A stretch of 64,000 nt of DNA from Bacillota bacterium (lineage in GTDB: Bacteria > Bacillota > Clostridia > Christensenellales > Christensenellaceae), in assembly GCA_023393165.1 (NCBI GenBank), contig JAEWMJ010000042.1, positions 70,684 to 134,683 of the forward strand, in the 5' to 3' direction. The translations under genes were made by a program, and so were the position numbers. Of the stretch, positions 18,601 to 26,482 are shown piece after piece. The notes beneath the pieces are model-generated. The model made no database searches. It worked only from the letters and a program-made list of their open reading frames with translations, and was not told the origin of the DNA. How positions within the stretch are numbered: position 1 is the stretch's first letter; each line of letters starts with the position of its first letter.

Positions 18601-18769
18601 TATTCCGCAGACTGTGGACGAATCCGAACTGGCTGAACACGTCCGGTTTGAAATGAAGATGCTGCCTCCGGAAGAAAGAAGCGATAATTTTGACGAAGTT
18701 GTGCTGGGTTTCCACAAGTTGGATGCCATTGCGGAAGCAATGAGATGCTTGCATTGTGATAGAAGGTAG
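15680..18769 (+). CDS. NuoF/HydB-type flavoprotein fused to a GltD/NfnB-like NAD(P)H-FAD module
   Basis: The protein has 1029 residues, far longer than the roughly 600 of HydB/HndC. Order: thioredoxin-like [2Fe-2S] domain (residues 28-105; CAGAGCVSSNC and CVGTCNVGP); FMN/NADH-binding NuoF core (GRGGGGFPTGLKWE near 184, ADEGDPGAFMDRS, GAGAFVCGEETAL); SLBB domain; [4Fe-4S] site ESCGKCVACRLGT near 474 with CGLGQTAPNPV near 521. In ordinary HydB two ferredoxin-type [4Fe-4S] clusters follow. Here the chain instead runs, near 552-640, into the Cys-rich domain of GltD-like enzymes (PCENACPANINVPGY, AVCGRVCTHPCEFVCRR). A two-dinucleotide-fold oxidoreductase follows: VAIIGAGPSGLTCGYYLG near 657 (FAD), VIGGGSTAFDAARVA near 789 (NAD(P)H) and FAGGDVVRGADVV near 933. 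It ends RCLHCDRR. The frame is continuous. It probably links NADH, NADPH and the hydrogenase. Confidence 0.9.
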   Translation: MELSIKSKKDLDAIKKVQIAEEQKYKYKVLVCAGAGCVSSNCFAVKQALENSLKVEWLDDKVKVVETGCVGTCNVGPTAIVLPDGVFYCMLKPQDMVKIVQEHLMKGKIVEDLCYFDNLSGKIQPYLKDIEFFKAQTKIVLRNCGKIGYADLGEYVENDGYYALEKVLTSMDRKEVIDEIKKSGLRGRGGGGFPTGLKWELASKKDSAEKYVICNADEGDPGAFMDRSVLEGDSHSIIEGMAIAGYAIGASHGVVYVRAEYPIAVERLKQAIEDAKKAHILGDKIFGTDFSFDLEIRIGAGAFVCGEETALIASVEGKRGEPKQKPPFPSDEGLYKKPSIINNVETFANIAPIILKGADWFTGIGTETSKGTKVFALAGDVNNTGIIEVPMGITLGEVIYDIGGGVPQGKLLKAAQTGGPSGGCLTREHLNTRIDYNSLVELGAIMGSGGLICMDEDTCMVDVARFFMEFVQEESCGKCVACRLGTKRMLEILERITQGRGEEGDIEKLIELGNVVKDTALCGLGQTAPNPVLSTIKHFREEYEEHIKHKYCRAGVCGDLFLSPCENACPANINVPGYLALVAAGRIKDAYDLIRQENPLPAVCGRVCTHPCEFVCRRAQLDEPIAIRDLKRYVADEYYKMEQPHMQLVFPRNGKKVAIIGAGPSGLTCGYYLGRLGYEVTIYEAQSVSGGMLAYGIPEYRLPMEVLDKEINAIKQVGISIQLNTEVGKDISFKQLQEQNDAIYIATGTQFSRKIGIEGENLKGVYHGLDFLRDVNLHKDVHVQGVVAVIGGGSTAFDAARVARRMGAKKVHVLYRRTVEDMPAEKREIIEAQEEGIIVHELLAPIEIVGRKKAEKVICNPMKLQGFDNGGRKKPVSIKSENFELDVDLVIPAVSQYSDLPFIGKDEVEMTSWGTFVVDKDTQMTSTPGIFAGGDVVRGADVVITAIADGKKAAENIDRFLGGKGELNKGKPIDIPQTVDESELAEHVRFEMKMLPPEERSDNFDEVVLGFHKLDAIAEAMRCLHCDRR

Positions 18770-18777
18770 GTGGCGGT

Positions 18778-20598
18778 ATGATTCATTTAACGATCAATAA
18801 CAAACAAATAGAGGCGGAGGAAGGGACGACGATCCTGGAGGCCGCAAAACAATACGGTATCAATATTCCGAACCTTTGCTATTTAAAAGACGTCCATAAA
18901 TTGGGTTCCTGCCGCATTTGCGTGGTGGAGGTGCAGGGTGCGAAAGGCCTGATGGCTTCCTGCGTGACCCCGGTTACCGAAGGCATGGTGGTTACGACAA
19001 ATTCCAAACGTGTACGCCAGGCAAGAAGGATCCTGTATGAACTGATCCTGTCCGACCATCCGAAAGACTGCCTGTCCTGCGGGCGCAACCAGGGCTGCGA
19101 ACTGCAGGAACTGGGTGAGACGCTGCAGGTGGAAAAAAGCAGGTTTGAAGGCCAGAAATCCAAGGAGTTTATAGACGATTCCAGCGCGTCAATCGTTCGG
19201 GACGGTGCGAAATGCATACTGTGCAGACGCTGCGTAACGGTGTGCAACGACATCCAGGGAGTGGGCGTTATCAACGCGCAGAAACGCGGATTTGCGACCG
19301 AGATCGCTCCGGGAGACGATCTGCTCCTGAATTCGGCGGCATGTACGTTTTGCGGACAGTGCACGACCATTTGTCCGGTAAACGCACTGCATGAGAAGGA
19401 TTCCATTATGGACGTGCAGGAAGCGCTGAGCGATCCCAAAAAGGTTGTTGTGGTTCAGGCTGCGCCGGCGATCCGCGTGGCGGTGGGCGAAGGCTTTGGA
19501 ATGGAAGTGGGTACCATTGCAACCGGAAAACTGGCGACAGCGCTCCGTGATCTCGGGTTCGATTATGTGTTCGACACCAATTTTGCGGCAGACCTGACGA
19601 TAATGGAGGAAGGATACGAGCTTTTGACCAGGATCGCGCTGGCATTCAAGGACAAAGGAGTAATTACCGAGGAACAGATCAAAAAGCTGGGGCTGCCCAC
19701 AAAACTGGAGCACGCCGACCTGCCCATGATCACGAGCTGCAGCCCGGGCTGGATCAAATACATTGAGCACTATTACGGGGATATGACGGGGCATCTGTCT
19801 TCCTGTAAATCGCCGCATATGATGCTTGGCGCGCTCGCAAAATCTTATTTTGCGAAGAAGGCGGGCTTAGATCCCAAAGACATGTACGTAGTATCCATTA
19901 TGCCCTGCACCGCAAAGAAATTTGAGGTGACCAGGCCCGAGCTGATAAACGAAGGACTGAAAAATGTGGACGCCGTACTGACTACGCGCGAGCTTATAAA
20001 ACTGATCAAGCAGTCGGGTATCGACTTTGCCTCGCTTCCGGACGGAGAGTGGGATAATCCCCTTGGACTGTCCTCGGGCGCTGCCGATATATTCGGCGCG
20101 ACCGGCGGCGTGATGGAAGCGGCGCTCCGCACGGTTTATGAAGTGGTTACGGGCAGGGAGCTGCCCTTCGACGGGCTGCATGTGACGCCGATCGTGGGGC
20201 TTGAGCGGATCAAAACCGCGGCGATTACGATAACCCAGCCCAAAAAGGAATTTGGATTCCTAGACGGCGTGACCGTGAAAATAGCGGTCACAAGCGGTTT
20301 GATGGGCGCGTCAACGCTCCTGGAGGAAATAAAAGCCAAAAAGAGCGAGTATCTGTTTATAGAAGTGATGGGATGTCCGGGCGGCTGCATATCGGGCGGA
20401 GGACAGCCCAGGATGACGGACGATACCGTGCGCGAGAAACGCCTGGAAGCGATCTACCGTGAAGACGACGGCAAGAAACTGCGGAAATCGCATGAAAACG
20501 AATATGTACAGGCGCTGTACAAGGAGTTTTTGGAAAAACCCCTCGGGCATAAGAGCCATGAGCTGCTGCATACGACGTATACGGACAGAAGAGAGTAA
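18778..20598 (+). CDS. hydA: [FeFe]-hydrogenase catalytic subunit (HydA/HndD type)
   Basis: The protein has 606 residues. Domains: N-terminal plant-type [2Fe-2S] ferredoxin (CYLKDVHKLGSCRICVVEV); His-Cys3 [4Fe-4S] site (HPKDCLSCGRNQGCELQ); two [4Fe-4S] sites (CILCRRCVTVCNDIQ and CTFCGQCTTICPVNAL); then the H-cluster domain with L1 TSCSPGW at 319-325, L2 MPCTAKK at 375-381 and L3 EVMGCPGGC at 529-537, and a small-subunit-like tail. It reduces protons or oxidises H2 in the cytoplasm. L1 reads TSCSP rather than the textbook TSCCP. It follows the flavoprotein gene by 8 bases, and a terminator follows. Maturases HydE/F/G are not in the window. Confidence 0.96.
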   Translation: MIHLTINNKQIEAEEGTTILEAAKQYGINIPNLCYLKDVHKLGSCRICVVEVQGAKGLMASCVTPVTEGMVVTTNSKRVRQARRILYELILSDHPKDCLSCGRNQGCELQELGETLQVEKSRFEGQKSKEFIDDSSASIVRDGAKCILCRRCVTVCNDIQGVGVINAQKRGFATEIAPGDDLLLNSAACTFCGQCTTICPVNALHEKDSIMDVQEALSDPKKVVVVQAAPAIRVAVGEGFGMEVGTIATGKLATALRDLGFDYVFDTNFAADLTIMEEGYELLTRIALAFKDKGVITEEQIKKLGLPTKLEHADLPMITSCSPGWIKYIEHYYGDMTGHLSSCKSPHMMLGALAKSYFAKKAGLDPKDMYVVSIMPCTAKKFEVTRPELINEGLKNVDAVLTTRELIKLIKQSGIDFASLPDGEWDNPLGLSSGAADIFGATGGVMEAALRTVYEVVTGRELPFDGLHVTPIVGLERIKTAAITITQPKKEFGFLDGVTVKIAVTSGLMGASTLLEEIKAKKSEYLFIEVMGCPGGCISGGGQPRMTDDTVREKRLEAIYREDDGKKLRKSHENEYVQALYKEFLEKPLGHKSHELLHTTYTDRRE

Positions 20599-20627
20599 TC
20601 TGCAGTGAACTTCGCAATATAACAAAT

Positions 20628-20659
20628 AAATGACGGTGTTAAGCCGTCATTTGTTTTTT
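20628..20659 (+). terminator. Rho-independent terminator of the hydrogenase operon
   Basis: AAATGACGG (20628-20636) pairs with CCGTCATTT (20644-20652) around a 7-base loop and is followed at once by GTTTTTT and, a little later, a run of eight T. Confidence 0.88.
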
Positions 20660-20898
20660 GCCTTTTTTTTGGGGGGATTGATGTTTTGTAGCGAGCGACG
20701 CCCGCATCGCTCCGTGATACCCAATCGGTCTATTATGTAAAAAAAAATCAGATGAATTGGTATAATCGCATATTTGTCAACAAGGAAGGCAAGGCTCAAA
20801 GTAAAGTCTGTATTATAATAGCCAGATAAAGGAAATAAGATAAAAATGTAGAAATATTAACTATAAGTATTATATGTTTTCGGGAAAGGAACCCTGTT
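20660..20898. other. Intergenic region with nothing definite
   Basis: No open frame of note. A TATAAT hexamer at 20814-20819 could be a -10 element for the lipoprotein gene but has no convincing -35 partner. Confidence 0.4.
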
Positions 20899-22338
20899 AT
20901 GAAAAAAACACTAATTTTATGGATTAGCATGTTTTTAGCGATTTTTATAGTTTCAGGCTGCCAGAAGACGCCCGTTGAGCCTGTTGTGGGAAATAAGCAG
21001 GAAAGCGTTGAACAAAAAGTTAGCGCCGCCCCGCCAGAGGCAAAACCTACGGAAAACGCGGACAGGCTGAAAAAGACGGTAGACACTGGCAATGAGAACA
21101 TCACCGTTACATTAGACGCCATCATACAAAAACCGGAAACGGAAAAGTTCCCTGTAGTCAAGATCGAAACGCGGGATTTTACCCAGGAGGAGGCAGACAA
21201 AATCATACGAGCGCTGTTCGGGGACCAGACGCTTTACAAGCCCTGGGAAACAACAAAGGCTGAATACGAACCCCAAATCATCCGCTTAAGACAAATCGTC
21301 AGCGATCCGGATTCCACTGAGGATGAACGGGAAATGGCTCGATTACAGCTGGAATTTTATGAACGCCAGTATCAGAAAGCGCCTGAAACGGTCAAAAAAG
21401 AACCGGCTGACACCGAATTTGTTACTGTTGATCCGAAAGACCAGGTGCAATACGCCGACGGACATGAGTATACCTCAGAAGGAGACGAGTATCAGGTGAT
21501 TGACGTTTGGGCAGTCGAGGGCGATATGCGTTTGTGCCTAAGCATTGTGAACGCGTATCATGGCGCAAACAGCTGGATGATGTATTCGAAGGACGCCAGC
21601 CGGAATTTTGCCGGATATCAGAAGTACGAAACTACAATCAAAAAGGATCGGACCAATTCGGGGTTTCAACTGGAAGAAGCCAAAAAAACAGCGGACGAGG
21701 CCATGGCTGAAATGGGGATCGATTTGGAAATGACGGCGTCAGGCCTGATTTCATATGTAAAAGCAAACGGTACTGGTTCAGCCGGTATGGAAGAAATAGA
21801 GAGCGCCCCGCTGCAGGCATACGCGTTTTATTATACCAGGCATATAAACGGCGTGCCCGTCACATACGATTCGGAAATCAGCGGCGGGGCATTGGACGAG
21901 TATGACAGGGCCGTATATTACGAGATGGCTTCTCTTACTGTGGACGAAACAGGCGTACGTTTTATGGAATACAGGGCGCCTTACAATGTTCTTGAAACCG
22001 TGGAGGATAACGCGAAAATAATCGGGATGGGCGAAGCGGTTGATATTTTCGAAAAACAGATGAGATTTCAATATGAAGCGGCCGGACCGGAAAGCGTATT
22101 CGATATCAATATTCACTCAATTGTACTCGGACTTTCCAGGATTAAATCGGGCGACGGCGACTTGCTGCTTGTTCCCACCTGGGACTTTCTGGGCAATATC
22201 ATCTACCGCCCGGAGGAATCCTCACAACTTTTGAATCCGCCTTCCAAGACGAACTATGAGTCCATCAGTCCGGTTTACAGCATATTGACCATCAACGCAA
22301 TAGACGGAACGGTCATTGACAAGAGGAAAGGTTACTGA
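20899..22338 (+). CDS. Secreted lipoprotein of unknown function
   Basis: The protein has 479 residues. A 20-residue signal peptide ends in the lipobox IVSGC, with Cys21 as the predicted lipidated residue, so the mature protein is anchored on the outer face of the membrane. A polar linker (residues 22-65) follows, then a region rich in acidic and aromatic residues without motifs I recognise. The C-terminal half has alternating beta-type segments (YAFYYTRHINGVPVTYDSEISG and a final SPVYSILTINAIDGTVIDKR), a pattern seen in Gram-positive cell-surface lipoproteins with repeated propeptide-like folds. It stands alone between two intergenic regions. I do not assign a function. Confidence 0.75.
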   Translation: MKKTLILWISMFLAIFIVSGCQKTPVEPVVGNKQESVEQKVSAAPPEAKPTENADRLKKTVDTGNENITVTLDAIIQKPETEKFPVVKIETRDFTQEEADKIIRALFGDQTLYKPWETTKAEYEPQIIRLRQIVSDPDSTEDEREMARLQLEFYERQYQKAPETVKKEPADTEFVTVDPKDQVQYADGHEYTSEGDEYQVIDVWAVEGDMRLCLSIVNAYHGANSWMMYSKDASRNFAGYQKYETTIKKDRTNSGFQLEEAKKTADEAMAEMGIDLEMTASGLISYVKANGTGSAGMEEIESAPLQAYAFYYTRHINGVPVTYDSEISGGALDEYDRAVYYEMASLTVDETGVRFMEYRAPYNVLETVEDNAKIIGMGEAVDIFEKQMRFQYEAAGPESVFDINIHSIVLGLSRIKSGDGDLLLVPTWDFLGNIIYRPEESSQLLNPPSKTNYESISPVYSILTINAIDGTVIDKRKGY

Positions 22339-22448
22339 TTTATACCATTCTTTAGAAAAAAGAAATATAAAGCCAACGAAAAAAAGTTTAAATATGACAG
22401 CCTGTTGTCAGTTTCCAGTGTTAGGATGATAATAAGGAGGATTGCAGC

Positions 22449-22916
22449 ATGGAAATAAAAATTGTTGACAGGGAAAAATTTTATGTATGCGGCTGGGCTG
22501 TGGAAACGACGCCGGAAAAGAACGACCAGGATATTTCACGGCTTTACAAGACCTTTTTTGAAGAAAAAAAAGATGAAACCCTTCTTGCGCATAAGGGATG
22601 CCAAAAGGGGTATTACGGGCTCAGCTGGTATACGTTTGAACATGAACGCTATTGCTATCTTTTGGGAAGGGAAACGGAAGAATCGTTTTCAGCTCCCGAA
22701 GGCGCTTTGCTGAAAGCAGTTCCGTTTGCAACTTATGCCGTGGCTCGGGTGCCGGACGGCATGGATATCAAAGAGGCCTGGACTGTTTTTTTCTACGACG
22801 ATATCCCACAGCAGGGATTTGCCCCGAATGAAGAACACGGATTCTACTTTGAATATTACCCCGAAAGCGTGCATGGAAAATGCGAACTGTGGGTTCCGGT
22901 GATCAGGAAAATATAA
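22449..22916 (+). CDS. GyrI-like / AraC effector-binding-domain protein
   Basis: The protein has 155 residues, starting after an excellent AAGGAGG site. The sequence (EIKIVDREKFYVCGWAVET at the start, YCYLLGRETEE in the middle, FATYAVARVPDGMDIKEAW and a C-terminal YPESVHGKCELWVPV) resembles the free-standing effector-binding fold found in GyrI/SbmC and at the C-terminus of AraC- and MerR-type regulators. It has no DNA-binding domain. Such proteins bind small hydrophobic ligands or modulate gyrase; the ligand is unknown. A TTGTCA/GATAAT pair with 17-base spacing (22405-22433) lies just upstream. Confidence 0.7.
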   Translation: MEIKIVDREKFYVCGWAVETTPEKNDQDISRLYKTFFEEKKDETLLAHKGCQKGYYGLSWYTFEHERYCYLLGRETEESFSAPEGALLKAVPFATYAVARVPDGMDIKEAWTVFFYDDIPQQGFAPNEEHGFYFEYYPESVHGKCELWVPVIRKI

Positions 22917-23100
22917 GATTGCAGCTAGTACAATAAATACGGAATAGATGTATAAGAACATGGCTGGCAGCTTTTTGTTGTTTAGGTAATCCTTTTCGCT
23001 TTTTCGTCAGGCGGGCCAAAAAGAACAGTAAGGAATATTCAAAAACAATAAATGTAGTCATAAGACTTTTACTCCTCTTTTGTAAAGTCTCGTAAAATGA

Positions 23101-23130
23101 TTGACGCACCATTCCGTTTTAACTTATAAT
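23101..23130 (+). promoter_or_regulatory. Promoter of the methyltransferase gene
   Basis: TTGACG (23101-23106) and TATAAT (23125-23130) are 18 bases apart. Short inverted repeats (AATAATCATTATT and AAATGATTCATTT) lie directly downstream between the -10 and the start codon and could bind a regulator. Confidence 0.65.
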
Positions 23131-23186
23131 AATCATTATTCAAATGATTCATTTTATGAGGGATCGTTTTACGGGAGAAAAATTAT

Positions 23187-23960
23187 ATGAGCGACTTTAT
23201 CAAAGATTTCTGGAACGGCAACGCCGAAAAATACAAAGGTTCCCATCAGGCATCCTGGGGGGACGAGAACGCCATCAAACTTGAAACGCAGAACATTGCT
23301 TCCTATATAAAAGACGGTAACAGCGTTTTGGATGTTGGATGCTGCAACGGCTTCGCGGCAATCATCCAGTGCGCTGCGCATAAACTCAAATCCATGACGG
23401 GCGTCGATTTTTCCGAAAGCATGATCAAATACGCGCAGGAAAACAAAGAGGAATCCGAATACAAAGATATTCTCGCTTTCAAAATGGGGGATGTGCGCGA
23501 GCTGCCTTTCGGGGACGACCTGTTTGACGTGACGTACACCACGCGCGTGATCATCAACCTGCCCAACTGGGAAGAACAAAAGAAAGGTCTTTCCGAATGC
23601 ATCCGAGTAACCAAAAAAGACGGAACGGTGATCTTTTCCGAAGCGTTCTGGGAACCGCTGGTACGCCTGAATGCGCTGCGCGCCCTGGCAGGCCTGGAGC
23701 CTCTGGTAGAGCACGATTTTAACCGGTATATTAAAAAAGCCAGGATTGAAGCGTTCCTTGGGGAACTGGGCGTATCCTTTGAATGCATTGATTTTTCATC
23801 CGTGTACTATGTCGGATCGCGTTTCCTGCGGGAACTGACTACCGATTATAAAAGTTATGCCGGTTATTCCAATCCGATCAACAAGGATTTTTATGATCTT
23901 GAACTGAAATACTCGGGCGGAAACTTTGGCATTCAGCAGGCGTATGTTATAAAAAAATAA
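23187..23960 (+). CDS. Class I SAM-dependent methyltransferase
   Basis: The protein has 257 residues. Motif I is NSVLDVGCCNGFAAI (residues 46-60), followed by the motif II acidic residue in MTGVDFSESMIKYAQ, then FKMGDVRELPFGDDLFDVTYTTRVIINLPNWEEQ (motifs III-IV), a typical UbiE/Methyltransf_11 layout. The C-terminal 90 residues (EALLGELGVSFECI-like helix and FYDLELKYSGGNFGIQQAYVIKK) may form the substrate lid. The substrate cannot be told. It is monocistronic, with its own promoter and a strong terminator. Confidence 0.85.
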   Translation: MSDFIKDFWNGNAEKYKGSHQASWGDENAIKLETQNIASYIKDGNSVLDVGCCNGFAAIIQCAAHKLKSMTGVDFSESMIKYAQENKEESEYKDILAFKMGDVRELPFGDDLFDVTYTTRVIINLPNWEEQKKGLSECIRVTKKDGTVIFSEAFWEPLVRLNALRALAGLEPLVEHDFNRYIKKARIEAFLGELGVSFECIDFSSVYYVGSRFLRELTTDYKSYAGYSNPINKDFYDLELKYSGGNFGIQQAYVIKK

Positions 23961-23978
23961 GTTTATAGACGGATTGAC

Positions 23979-24028
23979 AAGCAAACATCCCCCGGCACGC
24001 CGGGGGATGTTTGCTTTACTCTTTTTTT
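23979..24028 (+). terminator. Strong rho-independent terminator
   Basis: A 17-bp perfect stem (23979-23995 with 24000-24016) and a CACG tetraloop, followed after ACTC by a run of seven T. Confidence 0.93.
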
Positions 24029-24190
24029 AAAAAATCAAGGAAAATCCAACAAAAACCCATCAATTTGATATTCTCCGAAAATAATATCGAATCAATTATT
24101 ATTATGAATTTTTATAAAACTTTTGGAATGTTATTCCATTAAGGCCTTTTTTTAATTTTTTTTTAAAAATTAAAAGGAATTCATGATAAA

Positions 24191-24235
24191 GTGGAGAATA
24201 TAATATATAAAGTGGTGGATTGTGGTTAATAGTGG
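24191..24235 (+). promoter_or_regulatory. MraZ operator: GTGG boxes at 10-bp spacing
   Basis: GTGG occurs at 24212, 24222 and 24232, exactly one helical turn apart, with a fourth copy at 24191. A TATAAT (-10-like) lies at 24199-24204 between them. MraZ is known to bind direct TGGGN/GTGG-type repeats in front of its own operon, so these are the probable autorepression boxes of the dcw cluster. I see no good -35 element. The remainder of 24029-24190 is AT-rich with no gene. Confidence 0.82.
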
Positions 24236-24298
24236 TGATTTCGGATGGTTAACGCAGTCCAAAAGCCCGTATAAAAATTGCATACGAGGAAAACCGTT

Positions 24299-24730
24299 TT
24301 GCTAATAGGGGAGTACCAGCATAGTATTGATGCAAAGGGCAGAGTATTTATGCCCTCAAAATTCAGAGAAGAATTGGGCGAGAATTTTCTTGTGACGAAA
24401 GGAATAGGAAAATGCTTGTTCGTGTTTTCTTTGGAGGAGTGGAAAAAATTCGCCGAAAAACTGAAGCTGATCCCCATGACCGATACATCTTCCCAGAGCT
24501 TTATCCGAATGCTGTTCGCCAGCGCATGCGAATGCGAACCGGACAAGCAGGGAAGAATACTTTTGCCCCAAAGGCTCAGAGATTTCGCCGAACTCAGTAA
24601 AGACGCCGTAGTGATCGGCGTGGGGTCACGGGCGGAAATCTGGTCGTCTGAGAACTGGGATAAATATAATGAAGGAGCGTATGAAGATTACGAAGCAACG
24701 CTGGCCAAACTGGCGCAGCTTGGAATATAA
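24299..24730 (+). CDS. mraZ: Transcriptional regulator MraZ
   Basis: The protein has 143 residues from the TTG at 24299, selected because GAGGA sits 8 bases before it and because the protein then begins MLIGEYQHSIDAKGR as MraZ proteins do; a TTG at 24278 would add seven atypical residues. Two SpoVT/AbrB-like double-psi repeats are visible (DAKGRVFMPSKFREEL and DKQGRILLPQRLRDFA). MraZ forms ring-shaped oligomers and binds repeats upstream of its own operon, here the GTGG series. It is the first gene of the division/cell-wall cluster, 3 bases before rsmH. Confidence 0.95.
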   Translation: MLIGEYQHSIDAKGRVFMPSKFREELGENFLVTKGIGKCLFVFSLEEWKKFAEKLKLIPMTDTSSQSFIRMLFASACECEPDKQGRILLPQRLRDFAELSKDAVVIGVGSRAEIWSSENWDKYNEGAYEDYEATLAKLAQLGI

Positions 24731-24733
24731 GAA

Positions 24734-25678
24734 ATGGAAAAACAGGAAGCGCATATACCCGTATTGATGGGCGAATGCATACAAAATCTTGGCCTGTCCG
24801 CTGGTAAAACCATTGTGGACGCGACGCTTGGCGGCGGAGGACATGCCGGGGAGATATTAAAAAGGATTCTTCCGGGCGGAAAATTAATAGGGGTGGATAA
24901 AGATGAAGAAGCAATCGAAAGATGCCAAAAGAGATTCTCGGGAAATGACCAGGACATATTGTATCTGCACGGTGATTTCAAGGAACTGCCGGGCATGCTC
25001 GCAGAAAACGGCATCCAAAAAGTTGACGGGATATTGATCGATCTGGGGGTCTCTTCCTTCCAGTTGGAGGACGCTGAAAGGGGATTCTCCTACAACCAGG
25101 ACGCCCGGCTGGATATGCGGATGGACAAAAGATCGCGGCTTTCCGCATACGAAGTGGTGAACGGATATGGGAAAGCCGAACTGGCAAAAGTCATCCGTGA
25201 CTACGGTGAAGAAAAATGGGCATCCAGAATAGCGGATTTTATCGACCGGAGGCGGAATGAGAAAAAGATAGAAACGACCGCCGAACTGACTGAGGTGATT
25301 AAAAACGCGATCCCGGCCGCGGCTCGGAGAAGCGGACCGCATCCGGCCAAAAGGACCTTTCAGGCAATACGAATAGAAGTGAACGGAGAGCTTGCAGGCC
25401 TTGAAAAGGCAATATACGATTTCGCGGAACTCTTGAATCCAGGCGGAAGGCTCTGTGTAATTACTTTTCACTCGCTGGAAGACCGGATTGTAAAGCAGGC
25501 GATGAAAAAATTATACAATCCCTGCGAATGCCCGCCGGACGCGCCCGTATGCTTATGCGGAAAGGTGAGGAGCATCAGGATAATCACAACCAAGCCCATT
25601 GTACCGGGTGAAGAGGAAATCCTGGAAAACGCAAGGGCAAGAAGCGCGAAACTGCGCGTAATTGAGAAATTATTTTGA
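24734..25678 (+). CDS. rsmH: 16S rRNA m4C1402 methyltransferase
   Basis: The protein has 314 residues. Family marks: [32 protein letters not shown] with the SAM-binding [59 protein letters not shown] and [14 protein letters not shown]. It N4-methylates C1402 of 16S rRNA. In nearly all bacteria with a dcw cluster it directly follows mraZ, as here. Confidence 0.97.
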   Translation: MEKQEAHIPVLMGECIQNLGLSAGKTIVDATLGGGGHAGEILKRILPGGKLIGVDKDEEAIERCQKRFSGNDQDILYLHGDFKELPGMLAENGIQKVDGILIDLGVSSFQLEDAERGFSYNQDARLDMRMDKRSRLSAYEVVNGYGKAELAKVIRDYGEEKWASRIADFIDRRRNEKKIETTAELTEVIKNAIPAAARRSGPHPAKRTFQAIRIEVNGELAGLEKAIYDFAELLNPGGRLCVITFHSLEDRIVKQAMKKLYNPCECPPDAPVCLCGKVRSIRIITTKPIVPGEEEILENARARSAKLRVIEKLF

Positions 25679-25712
25679 ACTACGTTGAATATACATAAGA
25701 AAGGATAAGGCT

Positions 25713-26462
25713 ATGACCGCAGTACCAAAGAGAGCACAAAATTATATACCTATATCCGATAGAAATAAAATGAAGTTTGCAGCCGAACCCAGAAGAGTAA
25801 AGACGCAACTTAAAAACATTTCGTATCTGGACGACCGCAGGATTCAGAAGCAACCGGCAAATTCAGCGCGGCCAAGACCTGTTTCGGGCACGGCGCAAAA
25901 CGCTGCCAGAAGACAAATAAAGACTGCTTCCACAGCTAATACGCAAAGAAAAATTACTCCTAACGCTTCGTATTATAAGATGATGCAGGGCGGCGAAATT
26001 GCGATCCCGCTGCCCAGGACGAATACAAAGACAAGGAACCGGCAAAACGAGAATGTGAGCGCTTCGGCGGCGGCTTTTCACAGGCCGCAGGGAGTGGTGT
26101 CCACAATACTGCTGATCGCGGTTGTTTTCGGGATCCTGTCGTTTTTGCTGGCGAGGAATGCGACCATCGCAAACTTAAGTTTTGAAAACTCCAAAATAGA
26201 GAAAAGTATTACGACTCTGACGCAGAGTAATGATCAACTGAAACTGGATATAACGCTGAAGGAAGATCTCGGGTATATACAGGAGCGGGCGGCGCAGCTT
26301 CAGATGGGAAGTCCCGGCACCGACCAGGTTACATATCTTCCCGAAGACAATACGGGGGTGCAGGCTGCTGCTCCCGCGCAGGATACGCAGGATACGGCTT
26401 TGAAAGATACTTCATTCAGTTTGAGCAATTTGTTCAAAGAGATTAAAAGCTGGCTTGAGTGA
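25713..26462 (+). CDS. ftsL: FtsL-like divisome protein with long basic N-terminus
   Basis: The protein has 249 residues, longer than the usual 100 to 130 of FtsL. The first 125 residues are polar, basic and probably disordered and cytoplasmic. One membrane segment (VVSTILLIAVVFGILSFLLA, about 129-148) follows. Then comes a coiled-coil-like helix (IANLSFENSKIEKSITTLTQ, then DQLKLDITLKEDLGYIQERA) ending in a Thr/Ala/Asp-rich tail. Topology and position between rsmH and the penicillin-binding protein identify it as FtsL, a partner of DivIB/FtsQ and DivIC, although primary sequence is poorly conserved in this family. Confidence 0.8.
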   Translation: MTAVPKRAQNYIPISDRNKMKFAAEPRRVKTQLKNISYLDDRRIQKQPANSARPRPVSGTAQNAARRQIKTASTANTQRKITPNASYYKMMQGGEIAIPLPRTNTKTRNRQNENVSASAAAFHRPQGVVSTILLIAVVFGILSFLLARNATIANLSFENSKIEKSITTLTQSNDQLKLDITLKEDLGYIQERAAQLQMGSPGTDQVTYLPEDNTGVQAAAPAQDTQDTALKDTSFSLSNLFKEIKSWLE

Positions 26463-26482
26463 TTGAAGGGAGAGGGTATCTG

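Noticed and set aside
17725..18786. Open frame of 353 codons on the minus strand opposite the hydrogenase flavoprotein
   Set aside because: Serine-rich composition and no motif; it lies wholly opposite a gene with clear domains and arises from its codon usage. The same holds for 16913-18025.
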